Below, piece by piece: positions 35,101 through 44,259 of a stretch of DNA of 64,000 bases; position 1 is the stretch's first letter; each line of letters starts with the position of its first letter. This DNA is from Lophius americanus (lineage: Eukaryota; Chordata; Actinopteri; Lophiiformes; Lophiidae), in assembly GCA_037951165.1 (NCBI GenBank), contig JBBDHG010000133.1, forward strand, positions 1,224,501-1,288,500, read 5' to 3'. The notes beneath the pieces are model-generated. The model was not told the origin of the DNA, searched no databases, and worked only from the letters and a program-made list of their open reading frames with translations. A program made the translations under genes and the position numbers.

Positions 35101-38100
35101 TGAAAGATGCCATTTAATACACTCACCCTTATCAACGACCCATTAGGATTTAATATGAGAGTACCAATTAATAATTCAATACTCATCGGCTCGTGATTCG
35201 TCCCACACTTGTTTCTAAATCACTCATTTGCTAAGCTTTAAAATTCCAGCTGTTTCCTCGAGTTTGATGATTCACAAATGGTGACTCACGCTTGTTCTGT
35301 GATACACACGTTAAAACATTTATGCTCATTCTTTTACAATATTATTAAATACTTGTTGAAAGAAATGATCAACTATCTTCTCCGTCATTGTTGCAATCCT
35401 TCCTGAATTGTTACCTTGTCTCACGACTGAAAATATTGCCATGTTTGAAATATGGATGTGTGCAAATCTTCATAGACAGCAGTTACAGCACCATGCTGAA
35501 ACTTAAAGATGTTTAAGCTAGAAAAGAGTCAGTTTAGTTTGAACCTATTTGATGGGGACTGAGTGAATACCAAACTTGTAGTCTCCAAATCAAGTATTTA
35601 AGTGCTAGTGTCACATTTCACAGCATAGGCTAATAACGGATGAATTGATTCTGTCCTACCTGTTCAATAATTTATTGTGGGGTTCCGCAAAATTAACAAT
35701 ACAAATAAATAATTCATGTGTAAACACTGACTTTTAGGTTTTATTTAGCCAAAACATACAGCGAGGCCCGGGCTAACAAATACTCCGCTTGTACAGTTAG
35801 CCAGGACGAGAAACTACGGATGGAAAGAGGTGAACCGCCGTGGCGACCTTGAGAGGAAAGAGCCGAAAGATGAAGATGCAGTGATGAATCATCACTAATT
35901 GGATGATTTGTGATTAGAATATTTTAGGGTAACCTAAAACATTATCATTAATACAGCATGGCCACTCTTACCTCAAAACAAACCTTTCACTTACTGAACA
36001 CACTATTTTTCTATTATGACTAAACGTTTTCATGATAGAACAACAACAACCTAAATGAATAAATGAATAAAAAACACACACAGACTGGTTGTTTTACCAT
36101 AGTTTGGGCAGCAAACCTTCACCCAACAGACGAAGGAGAGCACCGTGAGGTTGGTCAAACTGCACAGGCCAAATAAAACCCCACAGAAGGCATAGATGGT
36201 GCATGTAGTCCTCTGAAACAACCACCTGAGGGGGAAAAGAAAAAGATGAGAAGGTTTTTCAAGTTGAAATTGTTAGTGACAGTTTGAGACTAAAGCCCTA
36301 ATGGTACGGGATTGTGGTTACCTGGGGACCTGTGATCATTTATAATAATTGCGGAGAACGTCTGTGATATCAGTCCCTTACGAATATGTAAGTGATTTAA
36401 ATTCTATCGAAAATGACGAGGATTTTTTTTAGTCTTGTCGAATCTGCATCTCAGTGACTTGAGTGCAGAATTCACCTTTATTGTTTTTCATTCTTTTTTG
36501 GCCTCTTTCCCGATCAAATTATGATCGCTGCAGTCTTTCTACAATGAAATTTGTTCTGCTTTTGAAGTGTCGATGATCACTGTGTCTGCGATACAGATTA
36601 GTTCTTGCAGCTAGCTGCGATTCTGCCTTCATCAACAGACGAGCCGAGTGACACACTGCTAGGATTTATCACAGAAATGGGTTTGGTGCCACATAGACTC
36701 CTGGGACACTGCCCCAAACACACCACTGGACGCTGCCAGCTGACCTGGTTGCCCTAGCGGGTGTTACGTAGAGCCTTGACATCATATCCTAGCGGACATG
36801 ATGTCAGTAAGTTCAAGTAAATTACAGACTTTGCTTATTCCCTGCGAATACTCCGCCTGAAACACAGACGTGGGGCCCTTTCCTATAATTCCAAACTAAA
36901 GTACAGAACTCATGCAAAGTCATAAACTGACCAGGAATCCCCCTGGGCCGTATACAGTTGAAATGAGCCGTGATGGATTTTGACCCATTCAAAACCATCA
37001 CAGGAAAGGTCTGGGCTGAATATGCTGCAGGGATCAGAGCAGGGAGGGCCGGGAGACGAAGCCGGAGAGATATGAGAGACAAGGTGCCATGTTTTGCAGC
37101 ATGTCATCAATCATTTAGACGTCTTTGCTCCATTTTGAGATGGACACATTGTGCTCCTCTACGTGAAAACCAGTCAGGACTTAAAGGATTTGTAAGGAAT
37201 TTTAAGATTATCCACTTGGAGAATACTTTCAAATCTTGTTTCATCTCACATTCTTTATTGAATAAGGTATATCATCAGAGATTTCAGGTTTGTGTGAGCA
37301 AACACAATACAAAAGAGAAAAGTCAAAAGTATTGGCCCCCCTTCATAAATAAAATCTTTTCATTCTAGAAAAGAATTCATTTGCAATTAAATTTGGTTAT
37401 AGTTATTTTACCTCTTAGTGTAAAAGTACCTTAAACGAGATCTGGGTGCTCTAATTGCACTTAACTGAAAGAGAAGCTGAGTGGAGAAAATGTGTTTGAG
37501 ACTTCGAAAACAAAGTCCACTGTCCTTTGCTGCGCTTTGCGATTGATGTTCACGGTAATCAGCAGCGTCTTTTAAGTATTTAATGTTACATTATTGCAAC
37601 AGAGGCACTGGAATTCTCTTTTATCTTGGATGACTGATGTCTGCAGTCTCAACAGTTTTTAGTGACATGGTTTTTGGCAGCCTGACAGACAAAAGGCTGG
37701 GTAAAAAAAGGAAAATAAATCATGTAAAGGTTAGACAGGCTACAATTTATATTTTAAAATAATAAGGTATCAAATAATAATTTGAATCTAGGGCAGCTGT
37801 ATCTCAGGAGGTAGAATGGTCGGGACCTCCCAACACGGAGGTCAGTCGTTCAATCCCAAAACTGCCCACATGTTACAGGGTCCTTGAGCAAGACCCTGAA
37901 ACCTCAGCTTCCTGGGCGCTTCACAAGGCCCACCCACTGCTCCCTTGGGGATGAGTTAAATGTAGAGATAAAGTCATGACTTTCTACTGTATAACATGTG
38001 AAAAAAGGAACTGTTATGCTATGATAACACAAAAATTGGAATATGATCTCTTGGCGTTGCAAGAGACAACATGCTAATAGTCTACAAGCTAAGCAGCCAA

Positions 38101-38606
38101 CTCTCTCACTGCATTTGCAGCAGTTATGAAAGCTACTCTGTAGGCATCTTGTCACACTCTCCTTCACAAAACCCAACTCAACTGTTCTAAACCTTCAGTA
38201 GCACACAGGACATTAATGGATATTAAATCTGATGTGTGAAAACTGAAAGGCCACTCACTTGTGAGCAAAGGTTGATGGGATAGCCAGTGGGAAGAGGGTT
38301 GCTGTCATGCTCAGGTCACTGATGGCCAGGTTAACCACAAAGAACTCTGCTGGCTTCAGGGAGGACTTCTTTCGATAAGCCACGAAGAGCAGGATTCCGT
38401 TTCCAAGCATTGACAGCACACCTTGGACACAGAACAGTATGGCAAACAAAAGCTGCTGGATTCAAATATTCAAACAGATAAATGATGTAAAGTTTGGGGG
38501 AAGAGAGGCATCATTTACCAAAAATTGTGTAGATAGTTCCCATCAGGATGTCATTATCTTTCGTAATTTTGGACTCTATCAGAAATGTTTCAGAGGCATT
38601 TCCCAT
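22630..38606 (-). CDS. opn5-like: Opn5-group (neuropsin-like) opsin, five coding exons, 404 aa
   Basis: This is a retinal-binding, light-sensing G-protein-coupled receptor of the plasma membrane. The CDS is the join of 38606-38519, 38421-38259, 36225-36098, 23560-23226 and 23130-22630. Every junction is GT-AG and the phases agree (1, 2, 1, 0). The sequence shows an N-glycosylation site at Asn3, Asn37 in TM1, Asp65 in TM2, Cys92 at the start of TM3, Trp143 in TM4, Pro197 in TM5, AWSPY at 250-254 in TM6, and AKSSTLYNPIVY at 281-292 in TM7. K282 is the Schiff-base lysine. Aligned to bovine rhodopsin numbering, Tyr95 is position 113, Glu163 is 181, and Cys169 and Cys170 are 187 and 188. Tyr113 with Glu181 is usual in the Opn5 group. 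Cys188 is known from Opn5L1 opsins, so that subtype (opn8 in some fish naming) is my best guess. The (D/E)RY region reads FVCWVK. Helix 8 is followed by a tail of about 98 residues rich in Cys and Ser. Family assignment is near certain; subtype is inference. Confidence 0.95.
23226..23560 (-). CDS. opn5-like: Opsin coding exon 4 (TM4-TM5 and third intracellular loop, residues 128-238)
   Basis: It encodes the second intracellular loop, TM4 with Trp143, extracellular loop 2 (GSEPYGTACCINW), TM5 with Pro197, and most of intracellular loop 3 up to TLIVK. Glu163 aligns with rhodopsin Glu181. The adjacent Cys169 and Cys170 align with rhodopsin 187 and 188. The donor is AAG followed by GTAAAAAG. The upstream intron 3 is about 12.5 kb. 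Confidence 0.95.
24040..24240 (+). repeat. Unclassified interspersed repeat family, right-half copy in opsin intron 3
   Basis: It contains AAATCAGATGAACGGTTGAG, CCAAAATCAATCCATTTCTTCC, and TTTGAAAATGATCCATTATC in family order. The left half is missing. Lies antisense to the opsin transcript. Confidence 0.5.
24250..24490 (-). repeat. Unclassified interspersed repeat family, inverted partial copy
   Basis: On the minus strand this reads GCTCCCCCTGTTAAG, then GAGTTGATTCATATGCAC and GGCCCAAAAAACTTTTGGAA, all blocks of the family's middle part. It sits directly next to the plus-oriented copy at 24040, giving a head-to-head arrangement. Confidence 0.45.
25508..25549. repeat. Perfect hairpin, 18-bp arms, 6-base loop
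   Basis: GTATGTTTTATATTGGAA, loop CATTGA, then the exact complement. It lies in opsin intron 3. It could fold in the intron RNA, or be the closely spaced ends of a tiny inverted-repeat element. Confidence 0.9.
27265..27725 (+). repeat. Unclassified interspersed repeat family, copy in opsin intron 3
   Basis: It begins ATAGGCCTATGC and runs AAAAGCCCCCAATCCCCTGG, TGCAAGCAAT, AACTCCTCAAATT, CTAAAGCTCCCCCTAG, CAAAATGATCCATGAAAT and TTAACACGAAAGATCTGCGG to CATAATAACC. Gives the clearest view of the element's order from end to end, about 460 bases. Confidence 0.6.
27761..27797. repeat. Perfect hairpin, 16-bp arms, 5-base loop
   Basis: GACTCCCTAGAATGAC, loop CTGTT, then the exact complement. It is followed by extra tandem copies of CATTAAGTCATTCTAGGG-like sequence up to about 27828. 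It starts about 35 bases after the end of the repeat copy at 27265. Confidence 0.9.
30261..30292. repeat. Perfect hairpin, 15-bp arms, 2-base loop
   Basis: CAAATTTGATGTACA, loop TT, then the exact complement, in opsin intron 3. Very short loop; no flanking element recognised. Confidence 0.9.
32405..32480 (+). repeat. CAC-rich fragment related to repeats at 34265 and 53470
   Basis: It reads GGTTCAACAGCATCATCC, then GTGTCATCAGCCACCACC with a CAC trinucleotide run. The same block precedes 'gactcca' segments at 34265 and 53470, so it is likely a short piece of the same interspersed repeat. Confidence 0.4.
33430..33590. repeat. Possible Harbinger-like non-autonomous element fragment
   Basis: The string GTTAACCAACTCTGAGTTGA, then CTCGAGATTCTCATCTCAGG and GTTTCTTGAAACAGCCCTC-like bases, recalls fish Harbinger-type elements with GAGTTAAC ends. 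Recognition is weak and terminal repeats were not defined. Confidence 0.25.
33935..34022 (+). repeat. Unclassified interspersed repeat family, short core copy
   Basis: It reads CAAATCAATCCAGTTCTTCC, then CACTAAGTCCTA and GAAATTTGAAAATGATCCAT followed by GAAATGG. Only the right-hand core of the family is present, in opsin intron 3. Confidence 0.5.
34265..34440 (+). repeat. Interspersed repeat related to 53470-53600
   Basis: It shares with 53470-53600 the ordered blocks ATC AGCCTCAGCAGAGT, GTCATCAGCCA, CACCA, GACTCCA, and GGGCAGAGACCCTTCGATC. A triple TATTCCA duplication sits at about 34362-34381. The element class is unknown. Confidence 0.45.
34607..34665. repeat. Direct repeat, left copy
   Basis: It shares GTGATTCGTCCCA (13 bases) and TCATTTGCTAAGCTTTAAAA plus TTCC with the copy at 35193-35247. 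The copies are about 585 bases apart and flank a T-rich stretch and a 67-codon minus-strand open frame. Confidence 0.75.
35193..35247. repeat. Direct repeat, right copy
   Basis: This is the second copy of the 34607-34665 repeat, with the central part a few bases shorter and diverged. It could mark a segmental duplication or the ends of an unnamed element. Confidence 0.75.
35760..35882 (+). mobile_element. LINE/SINE 3' tail (GTGGCGACC type)
   Basis: It reads GAGGCCCGGGCTAACAAATA, then GAACCGCCGTGGCGACCTTG and AGAGCCGAAAGA. This is the 3' end shared by fish RTE-type LINEs and their partner SINEs. It is a diverged, tail-only copy in opsin intron 3. Confidence 0.5.
36098..36225 (-). CDS. opn5-like: Opsin coding exon 3 (TM3, residues 85-126)
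   Basis: The 128-nt exon encodes WLFQRTTCTIYAFCG and the rest of TM3, ending at CCPNY. Cys92 is the extracellular disulphide cysteine and Tyr95 occupies the classical counterion position 113. Where most rhodopsin-like receptors have (D/E)RY this exon has VCWVK, so the usual G-protein-coupling arginine is missing. The acceptor CCCCCTCAG and donor GTAAAAC fit consensus. The exon is too short to be picked up as a long open frame. Confidence 0.93.
36226..38258 (-). other. opn5-like: Opsin intron 2 (about 2.0 kb)
   Basis: The intron lies between the TM2 and TM3 exons. It contains a plus-strand tRNA-derived SINE near 37790-38010. It also contains overlapping unrecognised open frames at 36822-37368 on both strands, which I treat as chance frames. 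The SINE lies antisense to the opsin transcript. Confidence 0.9.
37790..38010 (+). mobile_element. tRNA-derived SINE in opsin intron 2
   Basis: The A-box-like region is CTCAGGAGGTAGAATGGTCG and the B-box-like region is GGTCAGTCGTTCAATCCC. A conserved body, TCCTTGAGCAAGACCCTGAA, follows, then CCCACTGCTCCC and TGGGGATGAGTTAAATG. Most complete SINE copy in the window. Antisense to the opsin. Confidence 0.75.
38259..38421 (-). CDS. opn5-like: Opsin coding exon 2 (TM1 end to TM2, residues 31-83)
   Basis: It encodes GVLSMLGNG of TM1, a basic first intracellular loop (YRKKSSLKPAE) and TM2 with NLAISDL. Intron 1 is only 97 bp. The acceptor reads GTCCAAG and the donor GTGAGTG. Phase is 1 in and 2 out, matching the neighbouring exons, so the reading frame is continuous. 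Confidence 0.95.
38519..38606 (-). CDS. opn5-like: Opsin coding exon 1 (residues 1-29 plus first base of codon 30)
   Basis: It encodes the extracellular N-terminus, starting MGNASETF, and the start of TM1. The donor GTAAATG follows at 38518. Directly before the ATG lies a pyrimidine-rich run ending in TTACAG, a strong splice acceptor. The exon as transcribed therefore probably begins exactly at the A of the ATG, with a non-coding exon further upstream. No in-frame upstream coding extension was identified. Confidence 0.88.
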
Positions 38607-38793
38607 CTGTAAGAAAAACAAACAAATCTGCAGGTAAAAGACGAATAGACTTTATATACTTTTTCTTTCTTTTTCTCAACATTGCACAGAACATCTTCCT
38701 TGAAAATCTAAGTTTTCCACACCTTAAATGGGGGAGAACATAGTGACTTCTGCATTGGACCACAGCAACTATTACAATGCCCTAAAACAAAAC
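38607..38793 (-). other. Region immediately upstream of opsin coding exon 1
   Basis: On the minus strand it ends in a T/C-rich run and TTACAG at 38607, the probable acceptor of an upstream intron. No TATA box or leader was recognised. The real promoter is likely further to the right, but I could not locate the first exon. Confidence 0.5.
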
Positions 38794-38794
38794 T

Positions 38795-39080
38795 GAAGCT
38801 AGGCCTACACAATTGTCCCCAACAGCAAGGGCAGCTGGCCGAAAGGCCCCCAATCCTCTGCAATGTACAAACAATCCCCGATTGAATTCCACGAATTAAA
38901 TGTGAAGTTATGTCAGTAACTTTTCCGTTTTTCATAAGAAAAAAAAGCTTCCCCTAGTGAGTAAAACATGAACTCTTAGAGTAAAATATGATAAGAGATA
39001 GATCGTCTATGATGATATAAAGCTTTAAATTGATACATGGAAGTTGGAGTACAATGGAGTTTTTTAGTTAACACAATAGA
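38795..39080 (+). repeat. Unclassified interspersed repeat family, copy beside the opsin 5' end
   Basis: It begins AGCTAGGCCTACACAATTG and runs CCCCAACAGCAAGG, AAAGGCCCCCAATCCTCTGC, CAATCCCCGATTGAATTCC and AAGCTTCCCCTAGTGAGTAA. It ends in GTTAACACAATAGA. The left half is intact and the right half truncated. It lies about 190 bases upstream of the opsin start codon. Confidence 0.55.
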
Positions 39081-39954
39081 TTTGCTGATTCTCACTGTTC
39101 ACATCTCTGCTGTCGTTCCAACTTCCCTTACTTCCATGATAAATATCTCCTAGCACGTCACACACATTTCTGCAAGTGTCTTTACTTTAATCATCTGGAG
39201 ATAACACCTAATGTCATCAAAGAGCAGCAAAGAGAAGAGGCTGGTTCATTGCACAAATCCAATTCCATCCTTCTTGTCAAATTTGGTCTCACTTAACCAG
39301 GCAGGTATTTGCATATACAAATTGACTTGCTGACAATATAGTATTCATTATGGCCAGGCATGTTCATGAGGCAGTATCTTCTTAAGGAATTTATGGGTGG
39401 GGGGAATATGGAAATATATTCATAGCCTTTCTATTTGCTCAATGACTTCAAGGGAGCCAACAAAGGGAAGAGACAAGCTAAATGACCGGGGGGGTAAGCG
39501 TGGAACTTCTTGTGGATAAATCCAGAATTACCACAAACTCAAATTTATATTATATTATATATAATATTTTCAAAGAAAAATATATATTTGTAATTGTTAT
39601 ACAGTATTCTGTGTGGATTTTTTTCTATTAGAATTTTATGTCACGTGAACTTATCGGGCAGGTTTGTATGAAAATAGCCTGTCTGTTCTGGTAGCGTTCA
39701 AGCATGTGCGGTACATGGTTGTGTTTGCGCGTGTTTGGTTGCATAGTTACACATATTATGTGTCCATTGATTACAGTGGCTTCTTCAAAATTTTTAATCA
39801 TCATACATACATCAAACAAATTCTTTTTTTTCTCAAGGTCCATCATGGAATTCCAATTTCAATTTCATCAAGGCTGTTTTATTAATCTTGGTCAATGAGA
39901 TGCAGCTGCTAACATACAGTATATAAAGTTCAACCCAGTCGCACAAAGCAAACA

Positions 39955-40112
39955 ATCCAGCGGACCTCCAGTACCGGTACAAAGCCCGGATAAATGGGGA
40001 GGAATGCGTAATCAAGGGCATCTAGCGTAAAACCCATGCCTAATCAATATGCGGAAGAAGATGACCCGCTGTGGCGACCCCATTAAGGGAAGAGCAAAGA
40101 GAAGAAGAAATG
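39955..40112 (+). mobile_element. LINE/SINE 3' tail (CGCTGTGGCGACCCC type)
   Basis: It reads TCCAGCGGACCTCCAGTACC, then GGAAGAAGATGACCCGCTGT, GGCGACCCCATTAAGGGAAG and AGAAGAAGAAA. This is the common 3' end of RTE-like LINEs and dependent SINEs in fish, better preserved than the one at 35760. Confidence 0.6.
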
Positions 40113-40129
40113 ATGTAATCTACTTTATT

Positions 40130-40290
40130 ACCGGGTGCGGCTGTGGCTCAGTGGGTAGAGCGGCCGTCTGGTAGTGGCTGCCCACTGCTCCCTCAGGGAT
40201 GGGTCAAACGCAGAGAAATAATTTCACTATGTTGTACTGTGTATGGCTCTATGTGACTAATAAAGGTTTCTTTCTTTCTTCTTTATCACT
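40130..40290 (+). mobile_element. tRNA-derived SINE with internal deletion
   Basis: The head GGCTGTGGCTCAGTGGGTAG is followed, after AGCGGCCGTCTGG, almost directly by the 3' body GGCTGCCCACTGCTCCCTCA. The tail is AATAAAGGTTTC, then a TTCTTTC run. The B box and the 'CTTGAGCAAGAC' body are deleted. It sits next to the LINE tail at 39955. Confidence 0.7.
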
Positions 40291-40869
40291 TTATTTTCCT
40301 CTATGCTCTACAGGGTGCTTTGTTGTTTCACTAATCTTTTCCCTTTATGAATTTACGAACATGACTTGTCAATTCTGCTCACAGCCGCAAGTTAAGAGTG
40401 TTGATGTGACAATAAGTAGTTTTTACATGAATAGTGTTGCAAGATGTTTGAATGGTTCATGATTCGATTTGAACACCTTTTTTTTATTGTAACTTTTCCA
40501 TGGACCTCGGTGCGGATGAAAGTGTGCCAGAAATCCATTCTCTGCTTCCCTTTCCAAATATTCCCACAGATGTTTGGTGGAGCGGAGTTCTGTTGACTGC
40601 AGAGCGAACAGATGGTACATGACAGCGCTAAAGCCCTGAGTGGAGCTCAGGATGTCTCACCAGACACCGAGCGCACAGATATGTGCACACGGCCACAGGT
40701 GACACTACAGTAACGACAAAAATACCAGCGAATGAAAAATGTTCTGCAAGATATTTGTCAGAACATTTGTCTGTAACTTGAAAACAATCGACTAGCGTAA
40801 TGTCTTCGGTACCAGGATATGATGCTGTATTGATCGCATCAAACATTACCTAGCACCTGCAAACATGGA

Positions 40870-43800
40870 AGAAAGGCAGACCCTTGGTCCCTCACGATAT
40901 TTAGCAGATGATTGGGAGCAGACTTAAGATTGTGTCTAGTTTTGTAACCAAGGAGGGAAAGATTTGCAGACTAGGTTGATTTGCAGTTTGGGTTGTATGC
41001 TGACTGTGATTTTATTCCTGGTCTTCTCCCTTCCCCTTCAGTCGCTTTTATCTGGGGGATCACTTTTTTCCCGTATGACTTACTCTGCAGTGTTTTGTTT
41101 TAAGTGAGCAGGGGCATTAATCATGTTGATGAGGTCAGTTACGCTTTGTCAAGAAAAATTTTCAGACCCTCTTATTTATTTATAAAAAGCGACTCTAATA
41201 ATGCTAAAGTGGGAACAATAAATCAAACAAACAAATGTTTACTGCTGAGATCGGCAGGAGTGCTGGCTAACAAAGCTTTAGGCAGCAATGTCTATTCAGT
41301 AATAACCAGTTTGGCCAAAGCAGAATAATGACGTCATTGTCATCAGGATTTTCTCAAATGTAATCTTGTAAAATGTAGTTCTTGGCAAGAAATGTTAATA
41401 AAACATTTATGAGGGAGCATTTTGTTAATGTTTTCATGGCAATCTCAAATCAACTATTAGAGAGGTAATTGAGAAAAATGTTTATGCTTAAAGACATAAC
41501 TCACCGAACACATACACACACACCCAAAGTAAATTCGATTTTCGCCCCTGAAAGTGAGTGATACAGTGTACAACAATTGCCATAATAGGCTTTGTTTCCC
41601 CGGCTTTCATGCATTCATAAAGAACTTTTAAAGAATATTTAGTTGTGCTGCTGAAGAGGCGATAAATGAGGTTCTGTGTCATCGCCTGTGACACATCGTG
41701 GCTCGGCATAATTTTACATTACTTTGAAGTAGACTGTTAAAACATATCATACACTAGAAAAAACGGATCAAAACTGATACTGTAGGCTACATTATAATCC
41801 TGCCACAGTATCCACAATTTTTCTGCAGCATCTTAGTTATCCTCCCTCTCATCTTCTCTCTTCTCTCTCATCTTTCTCACTCAAGCTCATGATGTGTTTT
41901 CAACATTGCAACTTCACTTTGGGCTGGCTTCCCAGACACATCACGAGCTGATGAGGTACATTAGTGACTGATTTTGGCAGTTTTATATGTATTTTGTTGT
42001 TGCTGTTATAGAGAATAACATATTCTGTGAAATTATTCTAGTGAACAATGTCCTGTTGTCCTGACCCTCCCCTCTTCTGACAGTCACACTGTTTCTGCAG
42101 AGAAACATATAGACAGAGGTGTTCTCTGGGGTCACGCTTGTCCTGTAACTGTATTATGATGGTGAAATCACTCCAATTTGATGAAGCCTATGCCAACCTT
42201 TGTTTTGATGTAGCCTAATTCAACCTTTGTCTTTTAGGTGCACCTTGTTGAAGATAGATCTCGTTGAGTCCATTCATATGGACTATCTTGGACCAACTAT
42301 TAGGAGAATAGAGCATTTCCCAAACTAAAGGACTTGTTAGGTGTTCCTGATCTTTTTATTACCATCTAAAAAAACATCTAAGGACAGACAGCTGGTGACC
42401 GGTGACAGGCCCATGGGCCTAAAGCTCAGTGATATGCGTAGGGAGTAAAGCCTAGCCCCTGTTTTCTGATCCCACAGAAGACCTGCTCAGGCATACATTT
42501 CTGAGAAGGTTAATGCTGGATCATTTGAAGAAGATGGCCAGTTAAGATAAATCATATTTTCTTTACCATAATGGATGAGACTGAGAAGCTTTGAAAAATG
42601 TTCTGCTGGGTAACCTTGGGCTCTGCCGAGTTCTTCCATTTATGTGGATACTACTTAAACTCCACCTGCCTGAGTATTGTTAATAACTAAAGACAGTCAT
42701 GTAAATAGTTTGCCAGCATTTGTGTGATTTACTGGGCGAACAAGTCCGATCCCTGAAGTGGAGTATTTTCCTCTCAGTATAGTGGATCTGCTTCTAATAC
42801 CACGGTCCCTGGTACCACACCACATGATCAGAGGACTTAAGGAATCAATGCTTCAATAATAATAATAATAATAATGGATCACAGCTGTTGTCAGCAAAGT
42901 GGAATCTACAAAATATAGAAAATTGATGTCCATAAAGTATGTAAGACATAGCAATCAATCACACAGCAATCAGTTTGTCTGCCGATCCAACAGAATGGAG
43001 GAGATTGTTCAACATTTTTGATGCTGGGGTTGAACACAGGCAGTCCTCTCTGCCTATTACTTTTGTCCGTGGCACAGGGATCAAGAACCAACCGGATGAC
43101 TTAAGGGTCATGTTGTTGGCGTAGGGGGTCAGCAGTAAGCAGGAGATAAGCCAGGATGGGGCGTGTAAGGGATTAAAACAAATCTAAAAATAAAATTTGT
43201 ACTTGACAGGCACCGAAAAAATGAAGTAATATGAGATCTGTGGTAACTCCAAGTTAAAAGTGTAGCTTCTTTATAAATCAAGGAAGTTAAGCGGAGCAGA
43301 ATAACCAATGTGTGGGTGCTCACAGATCAGAACCGTATCCATTTGCGTGTAAAGTATGACCTCATCATTTAACTTGCTCACCGCAGTGACACTAAAACTA
43401 TGAGAGGAATAGTGTGGCTGATAAAGGAGAACATTAAGGAATGCATATTACAGTCATGCCAGGCATTAATTAGAGCAAGAAAAATCTTCCATACAACATT
43501 TCACATATCACACATTCACATATGCTGATGGCATCATGGATATTCATGGATATTTTCCAAACTTAATACCCAAATAGACCGTAATACGAGGAAAAACTCG
43601 AGTGATTTTCGGAAAAACACTGACACTAGAATAATACAGATATAGAATAATAACAAAACAAAACAAATCCACAATGTATTTATACCTCTTTCTGCTGCAA
43701 AATGAATGTCTAGTGTGACTAATATGCCTCCTGAAAATGTAAATGGCGTTTATATTAAGTTATCTTCTTACATTTTTTTCATTTGTTCACGCACCAGGGT

Positions 43801-44250
43801 TCATGAACTCAGTCCGATGAAAACACAGGGTTCAAACTTATTGGATAATAATAATAATAATAATCATTTAAGGTAGTAGTTGAAATCTCTCAACAATACC
43901 ACAGTTTTCCCTCAACAAAAGACCAGCGGCTGAGTTTTCAAGACATTAGCATCAAAAAATGAATCATACTTTGTTTCGGTCTGGTTGAAAATAATTTCAT
44001 AGCATTTAATAGTGACAACTTTTAAATAATAATAATAATATTATATAGAATATACAATATAAAAATATTATATTATATAGAATGCTTGTTGGTTGTGACA
44101 ACAAACAAACTAATGTGAGTTACTAGCAGGACCTCTGGGAAGGTCGTCAGCTTCCTGTTGTGAAGTATTGATCACCATCGATAAAACTCTGTTTTTCATT
44201 TCCACCAAATCTCCTTTAACAACCAACTATAAAGCTGACCAGACTTACAG
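40870..44250. other. No gene recognised; AAT microsatellites
   Basis: AT-rich DNA with (AAT)n runs at about 42854-42874 and 43846-43866 and a further short run at 44028-44041. At 42245-42305 there is a faint match to the unclassified repeat family (GTTGAGTCCATTCATATG-like). No exon could be supported. Confidence 0.45.
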
Positions 44251-44259
44251 TTGGTTGAT

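Larger units (their letters stand above)
23561..36097 (-). other. opn5-like: Opsin intron 3 (about 12.5 kb), repeat-laden
   Basis: The intron separates the TM3 exon from the TM4-TM5 exon. It holds copies of the unclassified repeat family (24040, 24250, 27265 and 33935), three perfect hairpins (25508, 27761 and 30261), CAC-rich fragments (32400 and 34265), a pair of direct repeats (34607 and 35193) and a LINE-type 3' tail (35760). Between these the sequence is AT-rich with no exon I can support. A minus-strand open frame of 67 codons at 34983-35186 is protein-like in composition but unrecognised. Confidence 0.9.

Noticed and set aside
34983..35186. 67-codon minus-strand frame as an extra opsin exon
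   Set aside because: No resemblance to any opsin segment and the exons on either side already join in frame.
36822..37368. Frames of 132 codons (plus) and 86 codons (minus) in opsin intron 2
   Set aside because: They overlap on opposite strands, lack a domain, and lie inside the intron between two well-defined exons. An Arg-rich part reflects local GC-rich sequence.
37790..37880. tRNA gene
   Set aside because: A- and B-box-like sequences are present but the cloverleaf is not kept and the SINE body and tail follow. The same holds at 17290, 40130 and 51290.
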